Shown: positions 23,820 to 36,299, numbered from the stretch's first letter. The stretch: DNA of 64,000 bases from Bolinopsis microptera (GCF_026151205.1 NC_087079.1:9476635-9540634); one strand, 5' to 3'. The notes: a model not told the origin generated them from the sequence alone. Translations and numbers: made by a program.

Positions 23820-26160
23820 TTTGTACTCGAATACTGTTAATTTATTTTTATTAAATAGTTGATTTTCGTAACAGCACACTAGTACGTGATTCCTTTTGTT
23901 ATTCTTACATAATTAGGAAGATTTTAAACTTCAATACTATAAATAATCAAATATTTACGAACACCGATCATCGGTATGTACCCATTATGCATTATTGGTA
24001 TCGAAGTCTTATGTTGAGCTGGATATCGAAAAATTTCAAAATGTAAGGCTGTAATTTTGTACTTGTTTAGGTGTAGAACTAGGATTAACAACTTGATTGC
24101 TAGGAGCTAGGAAGAGATTTTAGTAATGATGACCCTTTAAACTTAAACTATATCTCTAGTGCACTTCGATCGGTTTTCTTTTCAATTTTGATAAAACCTA
24201 GTCGTGATCTTTGTTTCAGAACTTCACTAATTTATTAAGTTTTGTAGTTTATATAGACGGAACATGAGCAGATACCATTTGATTAATTATAATATATCCG
24301 ATTTGAAATATTATTCTGTCGGAGTTTGAGTTCAACATGGACACATTTATTAACATCCCGCATGAATTTGTGTCGTCTTTACAATTTTTTGCGCTGAATT
24401 TGTATGCTTATTAATACTGCCGCATGATATCAGTAGCTGCTATAAAACTAGAGTGTATAGCATGTGTATTATACGATGTTTCCCACGTAAAAATCGCAGG
24501 TTGTTTTGGTGCGGCTGGGCACTCTACTGGTGATTGACACCAGAGACTGAGAAAAACTTTGACATAATTTTCAAGTTTGATATGACCTAATAACTACCAC
24601 ATTTACAGGAAGTATGGTAATACATTCTTGTCAGCTGTCTGGGCAAATCTTCTCTCGCAGAATTGGATTAAAATTTAATGTATTTTACTTCTCACTTCCA
24701 ACGATGTCGCAATTATTAGGTAAAATTTGAAGTTATTTTGAGATTCAATTAATAAATTTTAGATTGCAGCTTGATATCACTTAGTATGTACATTGTACTC
24801 GGTTGCAAGGGTAGAACTTATGAGAATACTATCATAGTATTATTGCACTATACTATTATGGGTTCATCAAAGTTCGTATCATGATTTGTCACAATTAAAC
24901 CATCGAGTCACTTGAGGAAACCCGTTAAAGCTCGCAATTGGCGACGAGATAAAGTTTGTGGTACCTCTAGATGTTAAGTTAACTCTTAGGCTCCAATCTT
25001 CCTTACTATACCTACCACTCCTTCTTCCTTGATAAGAAGTAGATCCATCTGGAACAGTGAGCTGCTTCTTCCCTTCTATCCCGTACTAGCCTACTCAGCT
25101 CTCTCCAAACCGTGAACAACTACTCCCGGTGCTAGAACTTTAACCGCATAATTATAACAGCACAATTCTTTCGCTTGAATCTCAGTCTGCTGTAAGACTG
25201 CTGTACCGGTAGAGTTTTTACTTGTATGATTCAGCAATCTGCTCTTTAGATGGTACCGTTACCTCCCGCCATAAGACTGTGCCGTCTTGGTGACCTTGAG
25301 AATATCATAAGGTCCAATATATAAAAGCACTATCCAATATCGAGACCCACTCAGGATCCCAAACCACGACTCCTTTCGGTCGTCTGTACTTGCTTTTTTC
25401 CTCCCAGCATGGACTAAGTCAATGATACTGTCTTACATCGCTGGCCTTGTTCTTATAAGTGTTCACTCGGCGCTCACAAGATAACATGTTCAGAGATCTG
25501 TTGCAGAACCTTGTCGTGCCGTCATTTATATACTCCTTGACTAAGAGCTACTTTACACCTACAGCAAAAATGTGCTAAATGATACCCATCCTCTCCTCAC
25601 ATTACTGTACTTGCACTTACCATCCTCATCTTCGCCATAGAGGTGGTTAAGAGGGTGACGTACACAGCATCTAGCACGAATCCAATAAGTGAGTCTACAG
25701 TGCGTGTCGAAATACATTGCATGTACCCTTATATATTAATTGAGACAGAATTTTAATAAATCAACAAATTCTTAAAATTTAAAAAGGTAGAATTTAATTC
25801 TATGGCATTTATTGAAACCTGCTTTTTTAAAGTTGAGAATTGGTTTCAATTTCTAGAATATCACGATAATGTTGACTCAAAACTGTTTCAGGCAGCTATC
25901 AAGTCTCAAGATATGACATAATTTGATAGAATGTTAGTACCAACGCTATCAGTGCATTGAAGTCGAGTTCTCGATACAGGTATTATAATTAGGTTCTATC
26001 GACCTTTTTTGTAGTCTTAACTCATTTTTATTTGTTATTATACGACCAATTAAAACCTAGCAAACCAGACTTCTTTATGTGCTAAATGTTACTTTAACCT
26101 TAATAATAGCAGCATTGTGGCAGATATCCAGTTACATTTTTTCCAGCCGTATATTATAAA
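23820..26160. other. AT-rich stretch without supported gene
   Basis: I see no gene. Around 25,000-25,600 the minus strand has a decayed frame that reads RPKGVVVWDPEW and later WREVTVPSKEQIAES, possibly an old retroelement, but I cannot assign it. Confidence 0.4.
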
Positions 26161-26190
26161 TATACAGGGTGGGCCAAAAGTCAGTGTGCA
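26161..26190 (+). mobile_element. Solitary mariner-like terminal repeat
   Basis: TATACAGGGTGGGCCAAAAG resembles the outer end of mariner elements, which insert at TA and often begin CAGGGTG. No matching inverted end or transposase was found nearby. It would be a solo or badly decayed end. Confidence 0.35.
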
Positions 26191-26445
26191 AACGTTGGCA
26201 TTAATAGCTCAGTCACTGAGTGCCCAATTGAAATAATTGGTTCTGGTATGACTTACTACCACCACTGGTTCGAGAAATTTGTCAAATCGAAACATATTTG
26301 TGTTCATTGTTTTCAAAAGAAGGTTCATTTTCGCATTTATTTGATAGTTTGGATAATCGGATCGAGCCAAATTTTATTGAATTGTGTTTAGCCATTTAAA
26401 TTACGTTTGCTCTAAAAAATGAGAGTATATATATATTACTCATGC

Positions 26446-26487
26446 AACTAAGATAAATTGAGTATAAATACTCAATTTATCTTAGTT
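26446..26487. repeat. Perfect 20-bp-stem hairpin, copy 1
   Basis: AACTAAGATAAATTGAGTAT is followed by AA and then its exact reverse complement. GCAAC and GTTGC outside extend the symmetry after a small interruption. It lies at the start of the duplicated unit. Confidence 0.8.
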
Positions 26488-27192
26488 TAAGTTGCAAGTT
26501 ATATAACTCATTTTCTAAAGGTCTCGTAAACTTTAATCAATTACAGAGAGTGTGGCCTCTTTTTCACTGAAAAGACGCCATCAGATTTCATTGCATTCTG
26601 GGACCAATTTTGGTGTGATTTAAAGTATCCTACAAATTGGTGTTTACTGTTTCGACTTTTGTAAAATCACTGTAACAATATAATCTGTATTCTTATAGTT
26701 TCAACCATAATAGTGAAATAGAGGGGCTGGCCAATAGCCACACCCTCTGTAATTTATTTAAGTCTACGAAACTTTCAGAAATTTGTGTGTAATTCGGAGA
26801 TAAATTAAACAAGTTGTTATCGGCCACCATGTGTAAACGGAATGTTCTAGCAGACTGTATAATACTATAACATACATTTTCTTACACACACATAATCTAA
26901 TCTCTGGAATGTTGCTATGATATCAATGGCAATGTTTTGATACTGTGTATTATCATGATTATGCCTTACAGGCCGATCTTCCGATGGAGTTTCGGTTGCC
27001 ATGGCAACACATCAATATTATAAAGAATTTGTAAACGCAGTCACAACTCTGTCGTGTACACTGTACGGTGCGAGCGGTTATTTTATGATAGGTAACATCT
27101 ACTTTTTCAGCATTTGCGGGATGACCAGTTCACACGTATATTTTCGCAGACACAACTTCGCATAAAATTATATCCAATTATTCTATAACCAA

Positions 27193-27688
27193 TTATCTAC
27201 ACGGACTTCTGTCTAAATATGAATGAAATCGAGAAAACCAAATATTATATGTTTCATCCTGAAGTTCTGAGTTCTCAGGCAGTAAAATCATGATCCTGAT
27301 AGATATCGAAGTCTCCTTAAATGATTGTCTCTGCTGCTTAATATATCTGGATTGTCGTTGGGAGGCGATGCAGATTTGTTTACTTTTAAGGGGGAGGTTC
27401 TGCTCAGCAGGAGAAAGAGGTGATGCACATTTTGTATTTGTCTGACATGTAGGACTTGAGCCACGTTTCCGTAAGTGCAATAAACGGTAACGAGTGGTTT
27501 TTGGATTTCTCCTGAATAAGAGCTGAGATTTTTGGCACTTCCCATATACTCGCACTTGATGCACAGGATTCATGGACTGGACATTTAAGACGAGGCATGA
27601 GGAATAACGGGCACGTGCAGTGTATCCTCTGAGGCGGTAGGAACTGCTGGTAGTGGTATAGTGGGTAGTATATATATATATTACTCAT
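27193..27688 (-). pseudogene. LINE endonuclease N-terminal fragment, copy 1
   Basis: The minus strand encodes ISALIQEKS, then FIALTETWLKSYMSD, the start of the AP-endonuclease domain of CR1/L2-like non-LTR retrotransposons, where a TETWL block is typical. The homologous stretch jumps between frames and has stops. The upstream part is cut by the tandem-duplication junction, so only about 120 residues remain. Confidence 0.6.
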
Positions 27689-27690
27689 GC

Positions 27691-27732
27691 AACTAAGATA
27701 AATTGAGTATAAATACTCAATTTATCTTAGTT
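27691..27732. repeat. Perfect 20-bp-stem hairpin, copy 2
   Basis: It is identical to the hairpin at 26,446-26,487 and lies at the tandem duplication junction. Confidence 0.8.
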
Positions 27733-28437
27733 TAAGTTGCAAGTTATATAACTCATTTTCTAAAGGTCTCGTAAACTTTAATCAATTACAGAGAGTGTGG
27801 CCTCTTTTTCACTGAAAAGACGCCATCAGATTTCATTGCATTCTGGGACCAATTTTGGTGTGATTTAAAGTATCCTACAAATTGGTGTTTACTGTTTCGA
27901 CTTTTGTAAAATCACTGTAACAATATAATCTGTATTCTTATAGTTTCAACCATAATAGTGAAATAGAGGGGCTGGCCAATAGCCACACCCTCTGTAATTG
28001 ATTTAAGTCTACGAAACTTTCAGAAATTTGTGTGTAATTCGGAGATAAATTAAACAAGTTGTTATCGGCCACCATGTGTAAACGGAATGTTCTAGCAGAC
28101 TGTATAATACTATAACATACATTTTCTTACACACACATAATCTAATCTCTGGAATGTTGCTATGATATCAATGGCAATGTTTTGATACTGTGTATTATCA
28201 TGATTATGCCTTACAGGCCGATCTTCCGATGGAGTTTCGGTTGCCATGGCAACACATCAATATGATAAAGAATTTGTAAACGCAGTCACAACTCTGTCGT
28301 GTACACTGTACGGTGCGAGCGGTTATTTTATGATAGGTAACATCTACTTTTTCAGCATTTGCGGGATGACCAGTTCACACGTATATTTTCGCAGACACAA
28401 CTTCGCATAAAATTATATCCAATTATTCTATAACCAA

Positions 28438-29045
28438 TTATCTACACGGACTTCTGTCTAAATATGAATGAAATCGAGAAAACCAAATATTATATGTTTC
28501 ATCCTGAAGTGCTGAGTTCTCAGGCAGTATAATCATGATCCTGATAGATATCGAAGTCTCCTTAAATGATTGTCTCTGCTGCTTAATATATCTGGATTGT
28601 CGTTGGGAGGCGATGCAGATTTGTTTACTTTTAAGGGGGAGGTTCTGCTCAGCAGGAGAAAGAGGTGATGCACATTTTGTATTTGTCTGACATGTAGGAC
28701 TTGAGCCACGTTTCCGTAAGTGCAATAAACGGTAACGAGTGGTTTTTGGATTTCTCCTGAATAAGAGCTGAGATTTTTGGCACTTCCCATATACTCGCAC
28801 TTGATGCACTAGGATTCATGGACTGGACATTTAAGACGAGGCATGAGGAATAACGGGCACGTGCAGTGTATCCTCTGAGGCGGTAGGAACTGCTGGTAGT
28901 GGTATAGTGGGAGCGTTGTTCCTGGCTGAAGAGGTGGATGTGGTCTGGGGTAGTGGTAGGGCATTTGAGTTTGAGGGAGGCTGGACCGGTGGTCGACTAT
29001 TTCTGATAGGAGTCCGATCCTGGTTTGCATCGTTTCCAACAGTCT
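28438..29045 (-). pseudogene. LINE ORF2 N-terminus and endonuclease fragment, copy 2
   Basis: The endonuclease part repeats copy 1 almost exactly (FIALTETWL). Upstream, outside the duplicated unit, it continues for about 130 bp into a Pro/Ser-rich stretch, as expected for the low-complexity region before the endonuclease. The frame is broken near HES/LVHQ at about 28,809. This is therefore the parental copy, and copy 1 is the duplicate truncated at its 5' side. Confidence 0.55.
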
Positions 29046-29389
29046 CCGTAACTATAACAATCCTGTGATCTGGTATTGGTTACTTAAACTTATTTAATTG
29101 AACATGGTGTTTGACGTTGGAGCTTATCACTTTACAGTTTACATCACCTTACCTGAATAATTGAATAGGATGAATACTGAATAGCATTTATTAATGCTTT
29201 CTTTACCCGGAGAACTCTGTTTTACTTGTCCCTCGGTAACACAAGACCGTGAGCCGTGACACTTAGTCACAATAATTAAGTCATAAGTCAGAAAGAAGTC
29301 CATAATTCGTACACCCATGATTATGTTAAATATAGATTGACTCCAGTCTCCATTGTTCAATGACTTCGTCAAAATGTTTTAGGAAAATG

Positions 29390-29567
29390 TTCACAGATTT
29401 GTTAATTTTGGACTCAAATTAACGTTGAGAAAAACTGAATTTATTTTGGAAAAATCCCGGCTAAAACCAAAATCCCGGCCGGTACTGGTACAAAATCGCC
29501 AAATACCAGCCGGTATTCCGGCTGCGCCGGTTATATCCCGGTCGAGTTCTGTCTGAGACCTAATTTT
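29390..29567 (-). mobile_element. Fragment of the CCCGG-rich hAT-like family
   Basis: Its reverse complement matches the left part of the 810-bp hAT-like element at 48,530. Shared blocks include TTTGGCGATTTTGT, GCCGGGATTTTTCCAAAATA and GTGAACATTTTCC. It is truncated and lacks the second end. Confidence 0.6.
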
Positions 29568-29599
29568 CTCTATTTCTCGTGCAATTTTAGATCAGACAC

Positions 29600-32098
29600 A
29601 GTCATCTAAATTATTTAATAAGAAGGTTTAAATTATAAGCAATTAAAAACAGTTGGGACTATCATTGTTTGTGAGTACATATTATACGAATATAAGGTGG
29701 TTAATATAATTATAACACATTTAATATAAAACATTTAAGACACATTTTTTTATTCCTGCATTGTACTCATTAATTTAACTAGTAATATTATATAAAAACC
29801 ACATTTCTATTTGTACAGGGAGCTGCTGGTAAACTACCGTCGCTATACATCGACTATGACTACAATCCTACCTTTAAAAACAAACTACATACATATCTCA
29901 CATTTGCGAGGACTACTTCATCACATGCAAAAAATCGACATTGGTAAATAAAGGTAGGTTCTTTTCACTGACTTCGTTAAATGAGTTACATATTTTCACA
30001 CAAATTACGTGCGTGATCATTAAAGGGTTGCTTGTGTGCAGTTACTTCTGGGCCAACGCCACCCTGTTGGGAGTTTTCACATAATATAAGTAAATTTGCC
30101 GATAATACAATTTTACTCATTCGGGACATGTTACCTATATTATCATTATACTAGGCTATTATATTGACTAGGTATTGAGGTTTAATGATGATATGGAATT
30201 TGAATTCTATATAAATTTACACTATGTGGTTGGGGCATTTTGCATAGTAAATATGGTTACTACTCATATATATCATATTATTTGATTGGTATTCGATTTC
30301 TGATTATTTCTCTAGGAATATGATTATTATATCTCAATTTGGCTTTAGGTAGGGTGCCCCGCTAAAAGAACTGGATTCTTCCAGGAAGCATCCCGTGCAC
30401 AGAGCTTGGTCTACATATATATTAAATTATTAACCATTCATTCTGTATGTGCACGAAAATTTATTTCAATCAATCAAAAAACTAGTATTTCTTCAGGTCT
30501 GTCTTCTATAACCACGATGAAAAGAAAAGCTGGGCGAAAACATTTGAGACTGCAGATTGCAGAACTGGAACACTCTATTTGAAGACAGTGGCTGCTGAGT
30601 GCTGAGCTGCATCAAATCTATCAGCATCATGTAACTTCGATCAGGAACAGACTCCAACTTTCATATGACATCTTTGATAGGATAGATGTGTCTGTGTCTA
30701 ATAGGAATAGTTATGTAAGTTATATGAAAGATAATCCATTGGTAGCTAAGAGGAAGAAGGTTAATATCAAAGGTATTTAGTTAAATTTTTTAAAAAGTTT
30801 GTAATTATATGGTTTCAAACGTAAAGTGTTCATTTTCTATGAATTTCTTTTTGAGATGCCCAGAGAGGCATTATTTATAATGTTATGTTATGTTGTGTTA
30901 TGTCCATTTCATTTCCGACAACTAGCACCTGTTTTCCCTAGACTTACCAAGTATTAAGTAACTCCATTAGTATTAGGTTAAATTAAAGGCCCTACATCGA
31001 ACAAGTCTAACAATTAAAACTTAAATGCAAGAGTGCACAATTTATCACTAAATATCTTCCTCTTCTAATTCTAATCAACACACGGTTTCGTCTTTGTTTC
31101 ACCCAATCGTGCTGATAATCAGTAATCATGCACTCTGCACTCTAACTTCGAGATGTTTCAAAAGGGCTCCCGACGAGTTGAATTAGATCAATATTTTCTT
31201 TTGATACATAGATACTGATTGGAAGGTTCATCATACTATTCTTGTCACATGGTAACGATTAACGATTAGCTGATCAGCTTCCAGCATCGACAGGCCGAAA
31301 TCCATAAATATAATCAGTTGTAATTTAATATTTATCATCGTCCGGATCATCATAATATTTTAATTTAAAGTTACAATTGAACGGTGTTAAGAAAGATAAT
31401 TTAAGAGAAATGTTTTGAAAGTGCCTGATTTCGAGTATAAGATCTGTACTGATACATTAAATTTCAGATTGTTATTATAGTTTATTTGTATTTTTTATAT
31501 TATCTTATCCGCACAAGTTCGGAAGCCATCTGAACGCTATTGCCAGATACAGGCATATATTTATTTTGGGGTATCATGCTCTCAGAAATTTCAACTCAGT
31601 CCGATATTATAGTTATACTAACCTGCATTGCATAGGGTTAATTGTCTCGCAGTCTAGTGCATAAACCTTTTATTTTGTATAAACCCTTTATTTTGATTGG
31701 GAAAACTTTAGTTTAATGTGGTTACCGTCTCTAAAGTTGGCATGATAGTTAATAAACTCTTATCTATTATGTCACTGAAGATGACGCCTTGCAACATGTT
31801 TGACGATAGCCTGTAGATTGATAGTTTGATCTAAGTATTTACAACAATTCATCTAGTTTGATTGATTCAAAGGGAAACAAATTCCTCTCTTATCTATTAT
31901 GACTATATTTAAATTCAATCCTGTAAAGTGATACTCCTTTTTTAGTAATTTAAACATGTGTTTTCTCCTTCTGATTTTTAAACTATTACCGGTCACGCTG
32001 AATAATAATGACATCAGTGAATTTAAAGCTATCGTTAACATCACTCAGAAAATGCGCGTCTTTAGCGCGTGTCTTGTTGTTATGCATCAATCCTTCGG
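29600..32098. other. AT-rich stretch without supported gene
   Basis: There are two short uninterrupted pieces after acceptor-like AG sites. One at about 29,817-29,945 reads KLPSLYIDYDYNPTFKNK. One at about 30,498-30,605 reads VFYNHDEKKSWAKTFETADC. I cannot link them to each other or to a known family, so neither is called as an exon. Confidence 0.4.
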
Positions 32099-32101
32099 TA
32101 G

Positions 32102-32962
32102 TAGTAGAGGCTCTTACGGGCAAAAAGACGTGTTTTCTGCTACGAGTTTAGAGACCTAACCGCTAATTGGACACAATAGTATGATGTCTAAGGATCGATA
32201 ATATGTTAAGAAGTATAAATTTGGCCTTATTAGTCACGTGCTATACCAATGCGCGTTTTAAACTTTGACAGTCTATTACTCTAAGGCAAATAGAGTAATT
32301 ATATTCATATTTTGTCAGCAATAAGATCACATTATTTTCTATTTAGTGTGAAAATATGAGCTAGAACGGACATAATCTCGCTGAGTTATAGCTGTTTGAA
32401 ATTTATGATGAACGCGCGGGTGCCAATTGATAACAACTAAATGCTTTTGCGCGTAGTGCGCGTCGAAAATTTGGCAAAAACGCTTGCGGAGTGAAAATAT
32501 TCAAACTTCGATAAAGTATATGAAGTGGGTACTTCTCGGAAAGGAAAAATTTAGGCAAACACGATGTGACTATTTTTGGGTTGATTTAATACAACTGCAA
32601 AAAATTATTCAAACTTCAAGCAAAAAAGTCAAAATTTTTACCACTTTTTTGGATTTTTACCTCAGAACAAATAGAGGGATTTGTTTTATTTTTATACAAT
32701 CTTGTGCGGCTGTCTTTTAGCTATTTTTATGCAAGTTTTGCCGACATGCCAACAAAATTAACTTGCTCAAAATATCAAAAAACATGGTTTTTTGGCCTAT
32801 TTTTGGCCCAAAAATCGGTTTTTTGCGATTTTACCCCAGAACAATCAGTCCAATCATCTTGAAACCACTTTCAATCGATTCTACGGTCAAAAATACGTCT
32901 AGTAAGGTGTATCTGGGGTCCCTAACGTATCGAGCAGACAATGCCCGTAAGAGCCTCTACTA
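32102..32962. mobile_element. 860-bp non-autonomous element with terminal inverted repeats
   Basis: TAGTAGAGGCTCTTACGGGC at the left is matched by its reverse complement at 32,943-32,962. Weaker symmetry continues inward through GACC blocks. A TAG trinucleotide flanks both sides (32,099-32,101 and 32,963-32,965), possibly a 3-bp duplication. There is no transposase. Superfamily is not assigned. Confidence 0.5.
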
Positions 32963-32964
32963 TA

Positions 32965-33420
32965 GATCGGCGAGATGCACCACTGTGCCTCACCGAGCTG
33001 CGAAGGATTGACATCGTGAATCAACTTAATTGTTAATGGGCGGCGCTCAGCATGTCATTCCGCCGAATTTTTATTAGCTTGACGGATGTTACTCGTCTAA
33101 ATCTTTCGAAATAGCGCGCACCGCTTTCGTCTCAAAAAGAAAACAACATTAGCGCGACGCCACGCGCAATTCACTAATGTGTAATGGGCAACGCCGCGCA
33201 TATCATCCAATAATATAATGCTTATCGCAACCACTTTGATATATTGGCGAGATGCACCACTGGGACAGTGGTCACGCTGAGCTGCAAACAATTTACTCGG
33301 CCGCTCTGAGCTTAACGGGTGATACTCGTAAAAGATTTACTCCAAATGTTAGGACCGTCGACGAGTCTAACTCGGCGATCGTTCTGGTAGGTTGTAAACC
33401 TACAACGCTCAGCCTGCCAT
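32965..33420 (-). repeat. Dispersed repeat family A, longest copy
   Basis: Read in reverse it has the palindrome with AGGTTTACAACCTACC, then GACTCGTCGACGGTCC, then ACGAGTATCACCCGTTAA, a middle part, and finally GATTCACGATGTCAATCCTT. All blocks of the family are present in one copy of about 455 bp. In the 5.4-6.7 kb copy they are separated by a SINE and other sequence. Confidence 0.55.
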
Positions 33421-33741
33421 TTTGCCTAATCTCTATCCATTTATATTTATGGACATGATATATATAATAGCCTAAATAGTCCCTAAAAAAAGCAAATTCA
33501 AATCAAATCAAAATATAATGACACAAGCATCATCACACATCATCAAAAATATATCTACTAAAGTTTAAAAATTATCTTAAATCTATCGGCCTAAACAACC
33601 AAGTTAAAAATGAATCTAATTTACATACTTTCCACTACTATATAAGTTGATAAAGCGTTTTTTAGCAACATGAGGATTACACATAAGATATTCATTGTGC
33701 TTCTCTTTGTTAGTAGCATAATTTAATTCCTCAATCTTTCC

Positions 33742-34655
33742 TTATACTTCGTCCGAAACATACCAAAAATGACTGTTATTTACAGATCCGTTTAAAATAG
33801 TCTCTTTTTTGAAAGCCTCTAATCTCATTTTAAAACTTAACACAGTCCCACAATTCTTGACATCTGAGGGGAGTTTGTTCCAATATGGTCTCACCCTCTC
33901 CGGAAGAAAAGAACTGTGGACTTTCTTCATTTTACTGCTACTTTTACTGCATCTACTGTTTGATTTATTTCAATCAATGATACCACATTAAGACCAGATC
34001 TGCTCATACTGAACAAACCAGCTCCGTAGTTGGCCAAACCACTTATCATTTTAAAGATTCAATGAGGTCCCCACGTATTCGCCGCTCTGCCAGCGTTGTT
34101 AAATTGAGGATTTCCAGTCGACGACTGTATGGAAGAGTACCCACCTCGTCAATCAGACGGGTAAACCGCCTCTGGACGCTCTCCAGCTCCAAGATGATCC
34201 CCCAACTTCCATGAGCCGCAACTGGACTCCACAATTGAACACAATACTCTAAATGGGGTCTTATCAAAGCTTTGTAAATGGATATCATCACAGATTTTTC
34301 CCTGATAATCAGATTTCTAACAATACAACATATCATTCTGTTGGCTTTAGATATTGAAGCCTTAATCTGTTCATTCCAAAGCAGAGAGTTATGGGTTACA
34401 ACTCCCAAGTCTTTTTCCTGTACAGATTCTGCCAATGTAACTCCATTAAGAGAATAACTTGATCTTGGGTTATCTGTTATCGTTAACATCTAAATGCATT
34501 ACTGAACACTTAGTAGGATTAAACTTTAAAAGCCATTTACTCTCCCACATCTCTAGTTCATTCAGATCATTAACTATAGTTTCATGCTCGGAGGCATTAG
34601 CTATAAGCTTAAGATCATCAGCAAATATTTTAACTTTACTTTTAATGTAGGGCCT
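33742..34655 (-). pseudogene. 5'-truncated LINE, reverse transcriptase palm to C-terminus
   Basis: The minus strand starts with KVKIFADDLKLIANASEHE, which contains the FADD catalytic motif of reverse transcriptases. KWLLKFNPTKCSVMH follows, then a 147-codon frame with KDLGVV, IYKALIRPHLEYCVQLWSP and RRLEILNLTTLAERR. The C-terminal motif PYWNKLPSDVKN is at about 33,880. These are features of CR1/Jockey-type elements. Frameshifts break it near 34,490 and 34,040. The 5' end is cut at the boundary of the 34.65-kb inverted repeat. Confidence 0.85.
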
Positions 34656-35484
34656 GTCGTGATATCATGGATCGCTTAGGTTCCACCAGGATCTGGTAGT
34701 CCTCATAATTCTGCGGCCTCTATGTATCGTCATCTCGTACAACTCTTTAAGAATCTTAGGGATTTGAAAAAAAAATGTGAAAATTTGCAGCCTTCCAGGC
34801 ATTGATTGGGTTAACGAGGTGTCGTACGTCACCTCAAGATCGGGTGACAGGGGGCTGACCAGGCCAGAACCCAATTCGAAATCTGATTAAATTGAAATAT
34901 GTACAAAAACTCAGCAATATAAATAACCATAACATTGTTAAAACTCGCAAAAACAAAAGACCGATCTAGTACATTTACATACGCGCCATGAACACGGATA
35001 GTTTCAACTGGTTCACAAAAGACTTGGAGGTAGTCCTGGTGGAAAAAATGGTGAAATATTCCAATTTCTAGATCAGATTCACAATTTTTCACCATGATTA
35101 CCCCACAAAAGAATTTCGCTCCTATTCTGATGAAACAGGCTCAACTTGTTCCGTAAGGAAAAGTAAATAACAAATTAAAACGGCACATCAAAATTAAAAC
35201 GGGCTCTAGAACCAAAAAAGGATAAATATCAGAACTAATAGCCTAAGCTTACTAGAAATAAAACATCATCCATACCATAAATTTGAAGGACTAAAGCAAC
35301 GGCTAAATACTAATCATCTATCAGAAAAATATTCACCCTTATCTGTGTAATCACCAAACAGATCACACAAACAAAACTTCTGTTTTAAAAAACTACCCCA
35401 AAATGTTCAATCCTACGCGATTGTTGATCAAGAATCAAAACATTCTTAGCATAATTGCAGTTTTTATTATAAGTGCAGGACGTA

Positions 35485-35775
35485 TTATTGGAATTTGAAG
35501 TGAAACTGCTGACCACCCCCACCGAAGGGAAAACCGTTGAAGTGTTGTTGGTGAAAGTTTCTGCCTTGTTCAGTTTCAGGATCCAGTGGGTCCTCGCCGT
35601 TGTCGAATTGTTGTCGCTTTTCGTCATCAGTTAATACTTCTTTAGCAGCTGCAATGTCAATAAACTTCTTCTCTGCTTCAGCCTTATCAGCCTCTTCAGT
35701 GTATTTATCAGGATGGAACTCTTTTGCTTTCTTCCTGTAAGCTTTGTTAATCTGCGATTTATCAGCGTTCCTTGG
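35485..35775 (-). pseudogene. DNAJC3: DNAJC3-like C-terminal J-domain fragment
   Basis: The minus strand reads RNADKSQINKAYRKKAKEF, HPDKY, KFIDIAAAKEVLTDDEKR, FDNGEDPLDPE, and ends FPFGGGG and FHFKFQ before TAA (35485-35487). This is the J domain and C-terminal tail of DNAJC3/p58IPK, an ER-lumenal co-chaperone of BiP. The HPD motif that stimulates the Hsp70 ATPase is present, but helix I and all TPRs are missing. It starts abruptly at AATTCC, without intron or start codon. Sequence after the stop runs to 34,877 with no poly-A. It is a 5'-truncated copy or last exon carried inside the inverted-repeat arm. The reading frame is undamaged, so the copy may be young. Confidence 0.75.
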
Positions 35776-35794
35776 AATTGATTGGGTCTGAGGT

Positions 35795-35834
35795 CACGTG
35801 ATTATGAGCCTGAGGTCACGTGACTATGACGTCA
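35795..35834. promoter_or_regulatory. Paired CACGTG and CRE-like sites
   Basis: CACGTG lies at 35795-35800 and 35817-35822, with TGACGTCA at 35827-35834. The same cluster is mirrored in the right arm at 40463-40502. These are bHLH-ZIP and ATF-type sites. Whether they drive any transcript is unknown. Confidence 0.35.
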
Positions 35835-36299
35835 CCAGACCTTGTTCTCCGTTTCCCGCTCATTGGACCAGGTGAGCTTGCATGCTTGTGAATGTGGGTG
35901 TAAGTACAGCTGTACTGTAGTTTATACCTAATTAACCCCTATAGAAACCGAAAATTTATTTTCTGGCAGAAAGCTAGAAATTTACCAAAATATCGAAATT
36001 GTTATAAATTTATTTTGATGACCATTCCTGACCTAAAATTGCACGAGAAATCGATTAAACTTGGTTTCAGGACTCAACAATGCTTTTTTATGCCTTACAA
36101 TCCATGTTTTATCGATACAATCAACATTATGATCCCGTTGATTAATTAGTAACAGGTACCTAACAAATACGCAGAAACAACCATCACACCTAGATTGCAT
36201 TCCTAACGGGTCGATTTCGAGTGACCAATAATCGTCGTGATGATACGTCATGTGTTCCTGATCACTGTTGAAACAGTTATCTCACTTTGTAACTGCATA

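Larger units (their letters stand above)
26421..28910. repeat. 1,245-bp direct tandem duplication
   Basis: Copy 1 (about 26,421-27,665) and copy 2 (about 27,666-28,910) align at a constant offset of 1,245 bp. I noted only about five differences, for example TTATTTA against TTGATTTA and one inserted T in GCACTAGG. The junction joins ATAGTGG to a TATATATA run. Each copy carries a long hairpin at one end and a LINE endonuclease fragment at the other. The identity indicates a recent event. Confidence 0.9.
34648..36290. repeat. Left arm of the 34.65-40.74 kb inverted repeat
   Basis: The outer end TAGGGCCTGTCGTGATATCA is matched in reverse at 40,721-40,740. Arm identity is high: the encoded peptide LKELYEMTIHRGRRIMRTTR is the same in both. 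The left arm alone holds about 900 bp extra at 34,877-35,780, bounded by AATT on both sides, including a DNAJC3-like fragment. Conserved arm peptides do not match a family I know. Confidence 0.8.

Noticed and set aside
25000-25600. Possible Gypsy-like integrase tail and a primer-site-like TTGGCGACGAG near 24,940
   Set aside because: Only short suggestive words remain, with frame breaks throughout and no LTR pair seen.
35385-35627. 80-codon minus-strand frame over the DNAJC3-like fragment
   Set aside because: The DNAJC3 reading frame is a different one, with clear family motifs. This frame has none.
36033-36251. 72-codon frame mirrored at 40,019-40,264
   Set aside because: It is conserved only because both arms are copies of one repeat. 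Substitutions between arms are few and do not show coding bias, and no family is recognised.
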